Virus record (IMG/VR): IMGVR_UViG_3300027974_000169
Coordinates: 1 to 22,764 of that record
Direction: 5' to 3' (one strand)
Source of the DNA: a virus
Length of the DNA: 22,764 bases
Part shown: positions 7,299 through 13,658 of the stretch, piece by piece
Position numbering within the stretch: the first letter of the stretch is position 1
Layout: each line of letters starts with the position of its first letter
Notes under the pieces: model-generated
The model's database searches: none
What the model was told of the DNA's origin: nothing
What the model saw: only the letters and a program-made list of their open reading frames with translations
Made by a program: the position numbers and the translations under genes

Positions 7299-8268
7299 TG
7301 AAACTTGCACAGACGAGGAATTTCTTAGACTGTGGGATAAATACCAGTCTACGACAAAGATTGCAAAAATTTTATGCATATCTGATCGTGCTGTTGCCTA
7401 TCGCAGACGCAGGATGGAAAAAGAGCATGGTGCTTTGCCAGCGGCAGATCATCGCGGTGCGGCTTATGCTTTTACAAGGCCAAAGTCTTTTTCGCCGTTG
7501 AAACAAATAGACCTTGGTATGCTGGACGGCACAGTCATCGTATTTTCTGACTCGCACTTCATACCTGGCCAACGATCAACGGCGTTCAAAGGACTTTTGT
7601 GGGCCATAGAGACGTTTAAACCTCACGCCGTGATAGCTAATGGCGATTCTTTTGACGGCGCGTCTATCAGCCGCCACGACCCGTCAGATCAACCAGCCAC
7701 GTCTGTCATTCAAGAACTAAAGGCTTGTCAAGGTATGCTGGGCGAGATTGAGGAAATTGCTAAGGCTGAGCGCCATAACGTGCGCCTGATCCACACATGG
7801 GGCAACCACGACTCAAGGTTTGCAATGCGCCTTGCTCAACACGCGCCTCAGTTTAAAGACGTGTTGGGTTTTAAATTAGACGATCATCTTCCAGACTGGG
7901 AATTCTGTTGGGCGTGCTGGCCAACTAAAGACACCATCGTCAAGCACCGTTATAAAGGCGGTGTACACGCCACGCATAACAACGCCGTCAATGCTGGCGT
8001 AAATATTGTCACAGGGCATCTGCATTCTTTGAAAGTGACGCCCTTCTCAGATTTTAATGGCGTTCGTTTTGGCACTGACACCGGAACATTGGCTGAAATT
8101 GACGGCCCTCAATTTACTTATGCCGAATTAAATCCTTCAAACCATCGGTCAGGTTTTGCAATACTTAACTTTTTTAATGGCCAGTTGTTGTGGCCAGAGC
8201 TTGTTTGCAAATTTGACGAAGGGCAAATTCAGTTCCGTGGTGAAGTGATTGACGTGAGCGCGTTTTAG
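7285..8268 (+). CDS. HTH-containing calcineurin-like metallophosphoesterase
   Basis: A 327-residue protein. Residues about 9-45 form a helix-turn-helix-like segment (STTKIAKILCISDRAVAYRR). From about 83 the metallophosphoesterase motifs appear in order: DSH (Asp89, His91), NGD (Asp121), GNHD (174-176 core), a His in GGVHATHNN and GHLH (His245, His247), which together build a two-metal phosphodiesterase site. Comparable phage proteins are seen as nuclease or DNA-end-processing candidates, and the HTH suggests nucleic-acid targeting. AAGGA lies upstream and the gene overlaps the HExxH gene. The substrate is unproven. Confidence 0.85.
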   Translation: MGAHNETCTDEEFLRLWDKYQSTTKIAKILCISDRAVAYRRRRMEKEHGALPAADHRGAAYAFTRPKSFSPLKQIDLGMLDGTVIVFSDSHFIPGQRSTAFKGLLWAIETFKPHAVIANGDSFDGASISRHDPSDQPATSVIQELKACQGMLGEIEEIAKAERHNVRLIHTWGNHDSRFAMRLAQHAPQFKDVLGFKLDDHLPDWEFCWACWPTKDTIVKHRYKGGVHATHNNAVNAGVNIVTGHLHSLKVTPFSDFNGVRFGTDTGTLAEIDGPQFTYAELNPSNHRSGFAILNFFNGQLLWPELVCKFDEGQIQFRGEVIDVSAF

Positions 8269-8299
8269 CCCCTATAAGGGCAATACAGGATAAAACTAT

Positions 8300-8443
8300 A
8301 TGAGTGCTTGGTTAATTGTTCTCACGGGGGCAATCTACGCATATATTGCGGTGGAACAGTTGCTAAGGGGAAACCCGTATATGGCAGTTGTATACGCTGG
8401 GTATGCGTTCAGTAATGTGGGGCTTTACTTCTTAGCGAAGTAA
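8300..8443 (+). CDS. 47-residue two-segment membrane protein
   Basis: ATG at 8300, AGGA 9 nt upstream, TAA at 8441. The product begins MSAWLIVLTGAIYAYIAVEQ and has two hydrophobic segments (about 3-17 and 28-44) separated by LLRGNPY. Small hairpin-like membrane proteins of this pattern recur in phage genomes, usually unannotated. It is the last gene of the rightward late block, and its final codons lie inside the terminator hairpin. The function is unknown; a lysis-timing or superinfection role is only a guess. Confidence 0.6.
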   Translation: MSAWLIVLTGAIYAYIAVEQLLRGNPYMAVVYAGYAFSNVGLYFLAK

Positions 8444-8448
8444 GCCCC
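8419..8448. terminator. Bidirectional hairpin terminator between convergent operons
   Basis: GGGGCTTTACTTC and GAAGTAAGCCCC pair over 12 bp with one bulged T and a loop of about 5 nt. In plus orientation it is followed by ATTTAATTATT, a weak U-rich tail; the minus-side tail is poor. It separates the rightward late block from the leftward 8455-11426 operon and overlaps the stop codon of the 47-residue gene. Confidence 0.7.
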
Positions 8449-8454
8449 ATTTAA

Positions 8455-8655
8455 TTATTCCGCAGCTTCTTCTTCTTCAGTGTCTTCTTCAAACTCAATC
8501 TCAAGTTCGTCAGCATCTTCATATTCCATTGCCCAATCATTTGCTTCTTGGGCTTCAATAAATTCCTGAATGATCTGTAGCTTTTCAAAATCATGTGAGG
8601 TAATGGTGACTTTTTCTTCACCAATCCAACCGATGTTAATTTCCAATGTATACAT
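8455..8655 (-). CDS. Small highly acidic protein
   Basis: A 66-residue protein starting MYTLEINIGW, with AAGGAG 6 nt before the ATG at 8655; an upstream in-frame TTG would place the start inside that ribosome binding site. The C-terminal third is almost all acidic (EYEDADELEIEFEEDTEEEE), and the N-terminal half alternates strand and helix (EEKVTITSHDFEKLQIIQEF). Very acidic small phage proteins sometimes mimic DNA to block host nucleases or polymerase; that is speculation here. It is the last gene of the leftward operon, next to the terminator. Confidence 0.65.
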   Translation of the reverse strand: MYTLEINIGWIGEEKVTITSHDFEKLQIIQEFIEAQEANDWAMEYEDADELEIEFEEDTEEEEAAE

Positions 8656-8693
8656 AATTTTCTCCTTACGCAACCGATTGTTGCAATCAAATA

Positions 8694-8870
8694 TTAGGCT
8701 TGTTTTGTGTCAGTTGTGTTTAACGCTCGATATGCCTCAAGTGCTGTTTTTAAGTCACACTGGAGATGCTGAATGATGTCATCTTGCTCTTGCAGTTTGG
8801 CGTAAACGTCCTCAGCAAACTTGGCCAAGTTGGCTTGGCTCCATGAACGAAAGTCAGGTTTGTTGGTCAT
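8694..8870 (-). CDS. Small coiled-coil-like protein
   Basis: A 58-residue protein beginning MTNKPDFRSWSQ. I chose ATG 8870 because the extension to 8954 runs through the neighbouring gene in another frame. The segment from NLAKFAEDVYAKLQEQDD onward is a long amphipathic helix. It overlaps the 8854-9030 gene by 17 nt, giving translational coupling. Similar N-termini occur in other phage small proteins, but no function is known to me. Confidence 0.6.
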   Translation of the reverse strand: MTNKPDFRSWSQANLAKFAEDVYAKLQEQDDIIQHLQCDLKTALEAYRALNTTDTKQA

Positions 8871-9030
8871 CACTTTTCTTTCGGTAGTATTCCCTTGGGA
8901 ATTTGGCCTTGGCGTCCAAATGTTGGCGCAACCAAGCGATGCCGCCAAGCTCATTAAAAATCATTATGTGCCGGTCGCACAGTCTAATCTGGCGCCCTTT
9001 AAGTGGTTCGGGTGGTTTAGGTCTCGGCAT
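8854..9030 (-). CDS. Small conserved phage-type protein with a basic N-terminus
   Basis: A 58-residue protein starting MPRPKPPEPLKGRQIRL. ATG 9030-9028 overlaps the TAA of the upstream gene (TAATG) and its TGA lies inside the next gene. After the Pro/Lys-rich start, LCDRHIMIFNELGGIAWLRQ reads like a short helix-turn-helix or recognition helix. I recall this pattern (DRH, LGG, WLR) from other phages but know no assigned function. DNA binding is a reasonable but unproven idea. Confidence 0.62.
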   Translation of the reverse strand: MPRPKPPEPLKGRQIRLCDRHIMIFNELGGIAWLRQHLDAKAKFPREYYRKKSDDQQT

Positions 9031-9221
9031 TATGGTTGTGTTGCCTCGTTAAGCAACTCGATACGTTCGCGCGCAACGCGCAGGGTGTTATAGCGCTGGT
9101 GTAAGCGCTGGAGCATGGAGACGCGCTTGGCGTTCTTCCGTTCTTCATTCAGCAGTCTGAGGACTTCTTCCTCTGTCAAACTGCTAAGTTTGTTGTTAAG
9201 GCTTCGCCAGGTGTCGTTCAA
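9030..9221 (-). CDS. Small helical protein with TTG start
   Basis: A 63-residue protein. The start is TTG at 9221-9219, supported by GGAG about 7 nt upstream; no in-frame ATG is available before residue 36. The sequence (SSLTEEEVLRLLNEERKNAK then RLHQRYNTLRVARERIELL) is strongly amphipathic helical and rich in Arg and Glu, so dimerisation or nucleic-acid contact is plausible. It overlaps the upstream gene by 26 nt and couples by TAATG to the next. Function unknown. Confidence 0.6.
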   Translation of the reverse strand: MNDTWRSLNNKLSSLTEEEVLRLLNEERKNAKRVSMLQRLHQRYNTLRVARERIELLNEATQP

Positions 9222-9357
9222 TTTTATTCTCCAATTCTACAATCGTTGCATGTACGCGGTTAACTGCGCGCATGGCAGCGTTAACGTCACGATCTCTAAT
9301 GCGTAACTCAGCTTTGGCCGCTTTGAGTTTGGCCTTCCACAGATCAAGTCTTTTCAT
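9196..9357 (-). CDS. Small coiled-coil protein
   Basis: A 53-residue basic protein beginning MKRLDLWKAKLKAAKAEL, helical through most of its length (RVHATIVELENKIERHL) with heptad-like spacing. It overlaps its neighbours at both ends (14 and 26 nt), consistent with a translationally coupled chain. The Shine-Dalgarno is weak (AAAGAA), so coupling probably drives initiation. No recognised family. Confidence 0.55.
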   Translation of the reverse strand: MKRLDLWKAKLKAAKAELRIRDRDVNAAMRAVNRVHATIVELENKIERHLAKP

Positions 9358-9523
9358 TTTGTTCTTTTATTGTTTGCTGAATCTTAGCTTGCGCGGCCAT
9401 GCCGTCCTCGTAGCCTTGCGCGTACGTAGCGTTATCAATGTCAATCAGTTGTTTAATAAGCGCCAGACTTTCTTCGCATACTTTGGTCAAACTAGCCAAA
9501 GCCATATCTCGTTTGATAATCAT
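9344..9523 (-). CDS. Small helical hypothetical protein
   Basis: A 59-residue protein starting MIIKRDMALASLTKVCEE, with a good GGGGA ribosome binding site and an ATGA overlap with the upstream gene. It is helical throughout, with a central IDIDNATYAQGYEDGMAAQ turn and a Lys/Glu-rich end. There is one Cys (residue 16). No motif indicates activity. It is kept as real because of the start signal and exact coupling. Confidence 0.6.
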   Translation of the reverse strand: MIIKRDMALASLTKVCEESLALIKQLIDIDNATYAQGYEDGMAAQAKIQQTIKEQNEKT

Positions 9524-9765
9524 TTGTTTCCCCTTTCTCGAATGGCTTTAACGCAGTCTTCCGCAGTAGGCGCATAAAACCATTCATTCCACATAACTTC
9601 ACATAACTTTGCACATTCTTCACGCTCAATCAGCACAGCGGCTTTAATGGCATCAATTTCCCAATGGTAGGGTTGGCCTTGGGCTTGCAATATCTGTTTG
9701 CCAAGGTTGCTATGCTTTTCAACATCGTTGAATGCTTCTTCTTCCTCATTTGTCCAGTCAGTCAT
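9520..9765 (-). CDS. Small acidic phage protein (MTDWTNEEEEAF type)
   Basis: An 81-residue protein starting MTDWTNEEEEAFNDVEKHS. A later EREECAKLCEVMWNEW segment holds two Cys four residues apart, possibly metal-binding or structural. GAGGA lies upstream, with ATGA overlaps on both sides. I recall similar small acidic ORFs in other phage accessory operons, without function. Context: it lies downstream of the helicase and nuclease in the leftward operon. Confidence 0.62.
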   Translation of the reverse strand: MTDWTNEEEEAFNDVEKHSNLGKQILQAQGQPYHWEIDAIKAAVLIEREECAKLCEVMWNEWFYAPTAEDCVKAIRERGNK

Positions 9766-9857
9766 AGTGGTGCGTCCTCATGGTTATCAGGGTTAAATTT
9801 AGGGACTCGGTTGCCCTTGTCCTTGGGGTTGGGAAACGGTGGGAATGGCCAGCTCAT
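9762..9857 (-). CDS. 31-residue proline-rich microprotein
   Basis: MSWPFPPFPNPKDKGN and a polar tail, 31 residues, between ATG 9857 and TGA 9764-9762. It overlaps the helicase stop (ATGA) and the next start (ATGA), and has GGAAG upstream. Six of the first twelve residues are Pro or Phe, so it is likely an extended, unfolded peptide that could bind a partner. Its position as an exact bridge in the coupled chain is the main support. Function unknown. Confidence 0.5.
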   Translation of the reverse strand: MSWPFPPFPNPKDKGNRVPKFNPDNHEDAPL

Positions 9858-11176
9858 GTTCTAAGTTCTTCCATTGCAATATCAGATATAGCCCGCTTGT
9901 CGTGCAAGGCCGCCCAAATTTTTTCATCAACTGTTTTGTTAGTCAACATGACGTAACACCACACGTCATGCTTCTGGCCGCTGCGGTGCAACCTGCCTAT
10001 GGTTTGTTCAAAGAGTTCAAGTGACCAAGGCAGTGACAGGAATACCATGTGGCATCCACCGTGCTGGAGGTTAAGACCGTGGCCTGCCGACTTCGGATGC
10101 ACGGCCAGCAAGCGTACCTTGCCTTCGTTCCAGCGCTCGATGGCGCGGGCGTCGTCAAGTGTCGTGACCTTAAATCGCCTCTTGAGTTCTGCAAGTTCTT
10201 CTTGATATGTGTACGCGATGATTGTGTTGGCATGTTGGTTTTCATCTAATAATTCTTCTAGCCGGTCAAACTTATGTGTGCTGTACCACATAGGCGTTTG
10301 CTCTCGTATAAATTGGCCTGGCACGTCTGAGGGTGTGATACATGTATCGTAAACAAACCCAGACGCCAGTTGTTGCAACTTGCCCGTTACGACCGCCGCA
10401 TTTATGGCAGTAATACCATCTAGCACAAAGTCTTTTTTAAGAGTGTTGTATGGCTTTAAATCCATGTCGCATTTGAGTTCAACGGTATGCAAAACGGGTA
10501 ATTTGTCCTTATACTCACCTGCCTCCAAGACAAATGTGGCAGGCCTAATTACGTCCATGACCTTCTGAAGTGACCCCACGCGGGGCGCCCATTCGCCAAA
10601 ATCTTTGTTAATTAGTACAAAGTATTGCTGCATAAACGCGCCCTTGGAACGGCCAAGCAAACTCTGGTCAACGATTTTGCACTGGCCAAAGACGTCCTCA
10701 AGGCCGTTGCTGGTAAACGATCCAGTCAAGCCCCAGCGTTTGGTCATGGGGTCAACGACTTTAAGAAATGCTTTGAAGCGTGTGCCGGACGGGTTCTTGA
10801 GGCGCGTGAGCTCATCAAACACCACGCCGTCAAAGTTTAGCTTTTGCTCGGCCAGCCACTGCAAGTTGTCGTAGTTGGTTACAACCACTTGGGCGTTGGT
10901 CTTGAGGGCGTCTAGGCGCTGTTTAGGTGTGCCAACGCACAAAGCCATGCTTAGGCGGTCTGCCCACTTGGGGCGCTCGACTGGCCACACGTCGGTGCAG
11001 ACGCGCTTAGGCGCCAGCACCAGCCAGCGCTTGACGTGGCCGTCGCGGATCATCTCCCACATAGCAGTCAGCGTGATGGCAGTCTTACCAGCGCCGACTG
11101 GCGCCAAGATCATGGCGCGGTCATGCTCGTAGAGAAAGTCAGCGGCTGTCTCTTGATACGGACGCAATGAAAGCAT
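9854..11176 (-). CDS. SNF2-like superfamily 2 DNA helicase/translocase
   Basis: A 440-residue protein from ATG 11176 (TTG 11179 is one codon upstream). Helicase motifs appear in order: an RPYQ start (Q-motif-like), Walker A PVGAGKTA at 26-33, LAPK (54-57, motif Ia), DELT at 121-124 (motif II), LTGSF at 150-154 (III), SAGHGLNLQ at 363-371 (V) and QTIGRLHRSGQ at 391-401 (VI). This is an ATP-driven double-strand DNA translocase core without accessory domains. It overlaps the VRR-NUC gene, a pairing I recall from other phage genomes and thought to act in recombination or replication-fork processing. Confidence 0.9.
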   Translation of the reverse strand: MLSLRPYQETAADFLYEHDRAMILAPVGAGKTAITLTAMWEMIRDGHVKRWLVLAPKRVCTDVWPVERPKWADRLSMALCVGTPKQRLDALKTNAQVVVTNYDNLQWLAEQKLNFDGVVFDELTRLKNPSGTRFKAFLKVVDPMTKRWGLTGSFTSNGLEDVFGQCKIVDQSLLGRSKGAFMQQYFVLINKDFGEWAPRVGSLQKVMDVIRPATFVLEAGEYKDKLPVLHTVELKCDMDLKPYNTLKKDFVLDGITAINAAVVTGKLQQLASGFVYDTCITPSDVPGQFIREQTPMWYSTHKFDRLEELLDENQHANTIIAYTYQEELAELKRRFKVTTLDDARAIERWNEGKVRLLAVHPKSAGHGLNLQHGGCHMVFLSLPWSLELFEQTIGRLHRSGQKHDVWCYVMLTNKTVDEKIWAALHDKRAISDIAMEELRT

Positions 11177-11426
11177 CAACTTGTTCCTTAGTCCATAAAC
11201 ACATATATTTCTGACGCAACAGCATCATGTCAACTTCAAACAATTTTTGTAGTGGCGACAATCTGCCGCCTTTTGTTTTCAATTCCACAAACCATGTTTG
11301 ACCATCGGGTAAACACGCAATGCGATCCGCTACCCCTTTGCGTCCAGGCGATGTAAACTTCCAAGTCCTGCCGCCAATGCTCTGCACAGCCCAGTCGAAG
11401 TAAATTTCAATTTCTTTTTCTCTCAT
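11139..11426 (-). CDS. VRR-NUC domain nuclease
   Basis: A 95-residue protein from ATG 11426. Catalytic residues of the VRR-NUC (PD-(D/E)XK) fold are visible: Asp34 in SPGRKGVADRIA, and Glu48-Leu-Lys50 in WFVELKTKGGRLSPLQ, with Gln60 following. It is a single minimal nuclease domain, as in phage Holliday-junction-resolvase-like enzymes. The start was chosen because the predicted -10 element covers the upstream ATG at 11438, and no Shine-Dalgarno is present; the mRNA may be leaderless. It is the first gene of the leftward operon and overlaps the helicase by 38 nt, implying joint action. Confidence 0.87.
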   Translation of the reverse strand: MREKEIEIYFDWAVQSIGGRTWKFTSPGRKGVADRIACLPDGQTWFVELKTKGGRLSPLQKLFEVDMMLLRQKYMCLWTKEQVDAFIASVSRDSR

Positions 11427-11433
11427 GTTTGAA

Positions 11434-11462
11434 ATCATAACATGTAAAAAAGATTTGCACAA
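11434..11462 (-). promoter_or_regulatory. Sigma70-type promoter of the leftward operon
   Basis: On the minus strand TTGTGC (11462-11457) is followed after exactly 17 nt by TATGAT (11439-11434), a close match to the consensus. The predicted start of transcription falls at 11426-11428, that is at the ATG of the VRR-NUC gene. Its -35 element overlaps that of the rightward promoter. Confidence 0.65.
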
Positions 11463-11483
11463 CTATTATTTCTGTGCTACATT
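11455..11483 (+). promoter_or_regulatory. Sigma70-type promoter of the rightward replication operon
   Basis: TTGCAC (11455-11460), 17-nt spacer, TACATT (11478-11483) with an upstream TG (11475-11476) forming an extended -10. Transcription should start near 11490, giving a leader of about 24 nt with AGGA before the ATG at 11514. The -35 shares four bases with the leftward promoter, so polymerase binding should be mutually exclusive. Confidence 0.65.
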
Positions 11484-11513
11484 TGAATCTCAACTTAACT
11501 AAAGGACTTTCAA

Positions 11514-11807
11514 ATGAAGTACATGCTCTTATCTTTCTTGGCCGCCGCGTCTATCGCTCACGCCGATAACTTTGCTGAAGCAGACAACGCAGCGGGTGGA
11601 AAAATTGTTTTAATGACTGATGCTTGTGAAACAGATAAATCCCTGTCACGCGCGTATTCTTATACCAAAGACAATCGCACTGAAGATGGTTGCTGGAAAT
11701 ATGACGCCGAAACAATCGTCATTCTTTGGGAAAAAGAAGGCAAGCGTCGCTACCCTATCAATCACTTTTCGCTTCTAAACGCTTATCGTAAATTTAAGGC
11801 GTTTTAA
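11514..11807 (+). CDS. Small exported (periplasmic) protein, first gene of the replication operon
   Basis: A 97-residue protein with a clear signal peptide, MKYMLLSFLAAASIAHA, and a predicted cut before DNF. The mature region has two Cys (MTDACETD and EDGCWKYD) able to form a disulfide, and a C-terminal strand/helix part. AGGA lies upstream. Similar short exported proteins appear in other phages, without known role. Being first behind a strong promoter and ahead of replication enzymes, it may act early at the envelope, for example in superinfection exclusion; that is inference. No lipobox or membrane anchor is seen. Confidence 0.68.
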   Translation: MKYMLLSFLAAASIAHADNFAEADNAAGGKIVLMTDACETDKSLSRAYSYTKDNRTEDGCWKYDAETIVILWEKEGKRRYPINHFSLLNAYRKFKAF

Positions 11808-11809
11808 TC

Positions 11810-12937
11810 ATGCAACACTCAAACATCGTCGGCGGCTCTACAGCAAAACGCGTCATCAACTGCCCAGGCAGTGTGGCGCTGGTGCAAAAGATGCCGCCCA
11901 AGCCCTCTAGCAAATACGCTGACGAAGGCACGCTCTTACACAACGTCATGGCCGAACTTATCATGGGTGACGAACCGCCTGAGTTTTACTTGGGAACAAC
12001 TTACGAAGATCAAGTCTTAACGCAAGAGTTGATCGACAACAAGATCAAACCTGCGCTTGAGGCACTTGATGCAATCGACCCACAAAGAATCATGGAAATC
12101 GAAGCTGAGACACGCGTTAATTTTGGCGATCTGCTTCCCAATGTATTTGGCTCTACTGACCTCATCGGTCGTCTGGGCAACCGTGCGGTTGTTCTTGATT
12201 GGAAGTTTGGAGATGGCGTTATGGTTGAAGTCGAAGAAAACCCGCAATTGATGTTTTACGCCGCTGCTGCCATGCGTACGCCCGAAGCGCAGTGGGCGTT
12301 TGACAACGTGACTGAGATTGAAATGGTCATTGTTCAGCCGCCTGAAGTGCGCCGCTGGAAAACCACGCCAGCGCGTATTGCTAAGTTTGAGATGGAACTG
12401 GTGCAGGCCGTTAAGCAGTCTGAGAAACCTGACGCGAAACTTGCAGTTGGTGACCATTGCCGTTGGTGCGCGGCCAAGCCTATTTGCCCCAAGATGACAG
12501 GCGCCGCAGATCGGGCGCTTAAACTTCAGATTGAGGCGTTGCCTGCACAGGAAATCAGCACGCTTTTGCGTAACGCTGACATGCTAGAAGACTGGATCAA
12601 AGACTTGCGCGCCCTTGCATTGCAAATGCTTGAGTCTGGCGTGAAGCTGACAGAACACAAACTTGTGGCCAAGCGCGCCATTCGTTCATGGCACGATGAG
12701 CATAAGGCCAAGGCCGCCTTGCTTGCATCTGGCCTCACAGAATCTGAGGTGTTGGAGACAACCCTAGTCACCCCTGCGAAAGCTGAAAAGGCGCTTAAAA
12801 AGCTCAAGATCAGTTTGCCAGATGACTTGGTTGTTGCCATATCTTCAGGTAACACTTTGGCAAGCGTGGATGATCCACGCCCCGAAGTGATGCTCTTGGG
12901 TAAGCAATTAACCGCTGCCCTTTCTAAACTTCAATAA
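11810..12937 (+). CDS. DUF2800-like PD-(D/E)XK nuclease with four-cysteine cluster (Cas4/AddB-like)
   Basis: A 375-residue protein. RecB-type nuclease features: His44 in EGTLLHNVMAEL, Asp117 in GSTDLIG, Asp130-Trp-Lys132 in VVLDWKFGDG, and a QLMFYAAAA helix (146-154). Cys18 (VINCPGS) plus Cys217, Cys220 and Cys226 (HCRWCAAKPICP) have the spacing of the [4Fe-4S] cysteines of Cas4 and AddB. The match to the phage DUF2800 family is by recognition of N- and C-terminal motifs. The C-terminal third (about 245-375) is helical. It lies directly upstream of a putative ssDNA-binding protein and DNA polymerase, suggesting a replication or recombination exonuclease. Confidence 0.85.
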   Translation: MQHSNIVGGSTAKRVINCPGSVALVQKMPPKPSSKYADEGTLLHNVMAELIMGDEPPEFYLGTTYEDQVLTQELIDNKIKPALEALDAIDPQRIMEIEAETRVNFGDLLPNVFGSTDLIGRLGNRAVVLDWKFGDGVMVEVEENPQLMFYAAAAMRTPEAQWAFDNVTEIEMVIVQPPEVRRWKTTPARIAKFEMELVQAVKQSEKPDAKLAVGDHCRWCAAKPICPKMTGAADRALKLQIEALPAQEISTLLRNADMLEDWIKDLRALALQMLESGVKLTEHKLVAKRAIRSWHDEHKAKAALLASGLTESEVLETTLVTPAKAEKALKKLKISLPDDLVVAISSGNTLASVDDPRPEVMLLGKQLTAALSKLQ

Positions 12938-12945
12938 GGTAAATT

Positions 12946-13584
12946 ATGAACTTAACTACATTCTCCCAGGCAAACTTGCCAGCCGTTTCAACTTTGTCTA
13001 GCGCTTTGCGTTCGATCCAAGCCGAAGTCGGCCCAGCCGGTGTTGTCATCCTAAAGATGGACAAAACTGGTCACTGGGTCTTTGGTGCAGATCAAACCGA
13101 AGTGGAAGACGACGCTGTATGGGCTGTCAATCCTTTCTCTTTTGTCCACGGCTTTATTGCTTGGGGTGATGGCGAAGTGTTGGGCGAGAAGATGACCAGC
13201 GTTAGCAACCCACTACCTGAGTTGGATGAGGCGCCCCCTCAAGCCAAAAAAGGCTGGGAAACTCAAGTTGGTATGTCGCTGAAATGTATATCAGGCGAAG
13301 ACAAGGGTATGGAAGCGCGTTTTACAACCACGTCAGTGGGCGGCAAGCGTTCTGTTCAAACCTTGGCCGTGGCTTTGGCCGAGCAGGTCGAGAAAGACCA
13401 AACCAAACCAGTGCCAGTCGTGCGTCTGAAGAAAGACCATTACGCCCATAAATCTTACGGCAAAATCTACACGCCAGTGTTTGAGATTGTTGAATGGATG
13501 TCTATGGATGGCGAAGCGCCTGCTGCAATTGAAGCCGCTGAAGAAGCGCCTGCTGCACCTGCACGCCGCCGCCGTAACGCTTAA
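12946..13584 (+). CDS. Putative ssDNA-binding replication accessory protein
   Basis: A 212-residue protein with AAGG before the ATG. The core (about 20-185) is beta-rich with many aromatic residues (GHWVFGADQTEVE, NPFSFVHGFIAWGDGEV, PVFEIVEWMSM), followed by an Ala/Glu/Pro linker and a basic tail RRRRNA. I recall homologues in phage operons with DUF2800 nuclease and family A polymerase, where an ssDNA-binding protein is expected. The basic rather than acidic tail differs from T7 gp2.5-like proteins, so the assignment is contextual. No enzymatic motif. Confidence 0.55.
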   Translation: MNLTTFSQANLPAVSTLSSALRSIQAEVGPAGVVILKMDKTGHWVFGADQTEVEDDAVWAVNPFSFVHGFIAWGDGEVLGEKMTSVSNPLPELDEAPPQAKKGWETQVGMSLKCISGEDKGMEARFTTTSVGGKRSVQTLAVALAEQVEKDQTKPVPVVRLKKDHYAHKSYGKIYTPVFEIVEWMSMDGEAPAAIEAAEEAPAAPARRRRNA

Positions 13585-13625
13585 TTGATTAGGGGGCTGT
13601 TAAGCCAGCATTCGAGGATGGTGAC

Positions 13626-13654
13626 TCACAGTTTTTTCTGGTTTTCCACTGTGA
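13626..13654. repeat. Inverted repeat TCACAGT / ACTGTGA before the DNA polymerase gene
   Basis: A perfect 7-bp inverted repeat, TCACAGT (13626-13632) and ACTGTGA (13648-13654), with a 15-nt pyrimidine-rich spacer. It ends 4 nt before the TTG start of the polymerase gene, in the only gap (74 nt) of the replication operon. It could be an RNA hairpin controlling polymerase translation or an operator. There is no U-tract beyond it, so it is not a good intrinsic terminator. Confidence 0.45.
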
Positions 13655-13658
13655 TTTA

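Noticed and set aside
8670-8684. GCAAC/GTTGC inverted repeat before the acidic 66-residue gene
   Set aside because: Only a 5-bp stem without U-tract; likely chance.
8871-8954. N-terminal extension of the 58-residue gene to 8954
   Set aside because: It would run over the well-supported 8854-9030 gene. The ATG at 8870 gives the normal overlap.
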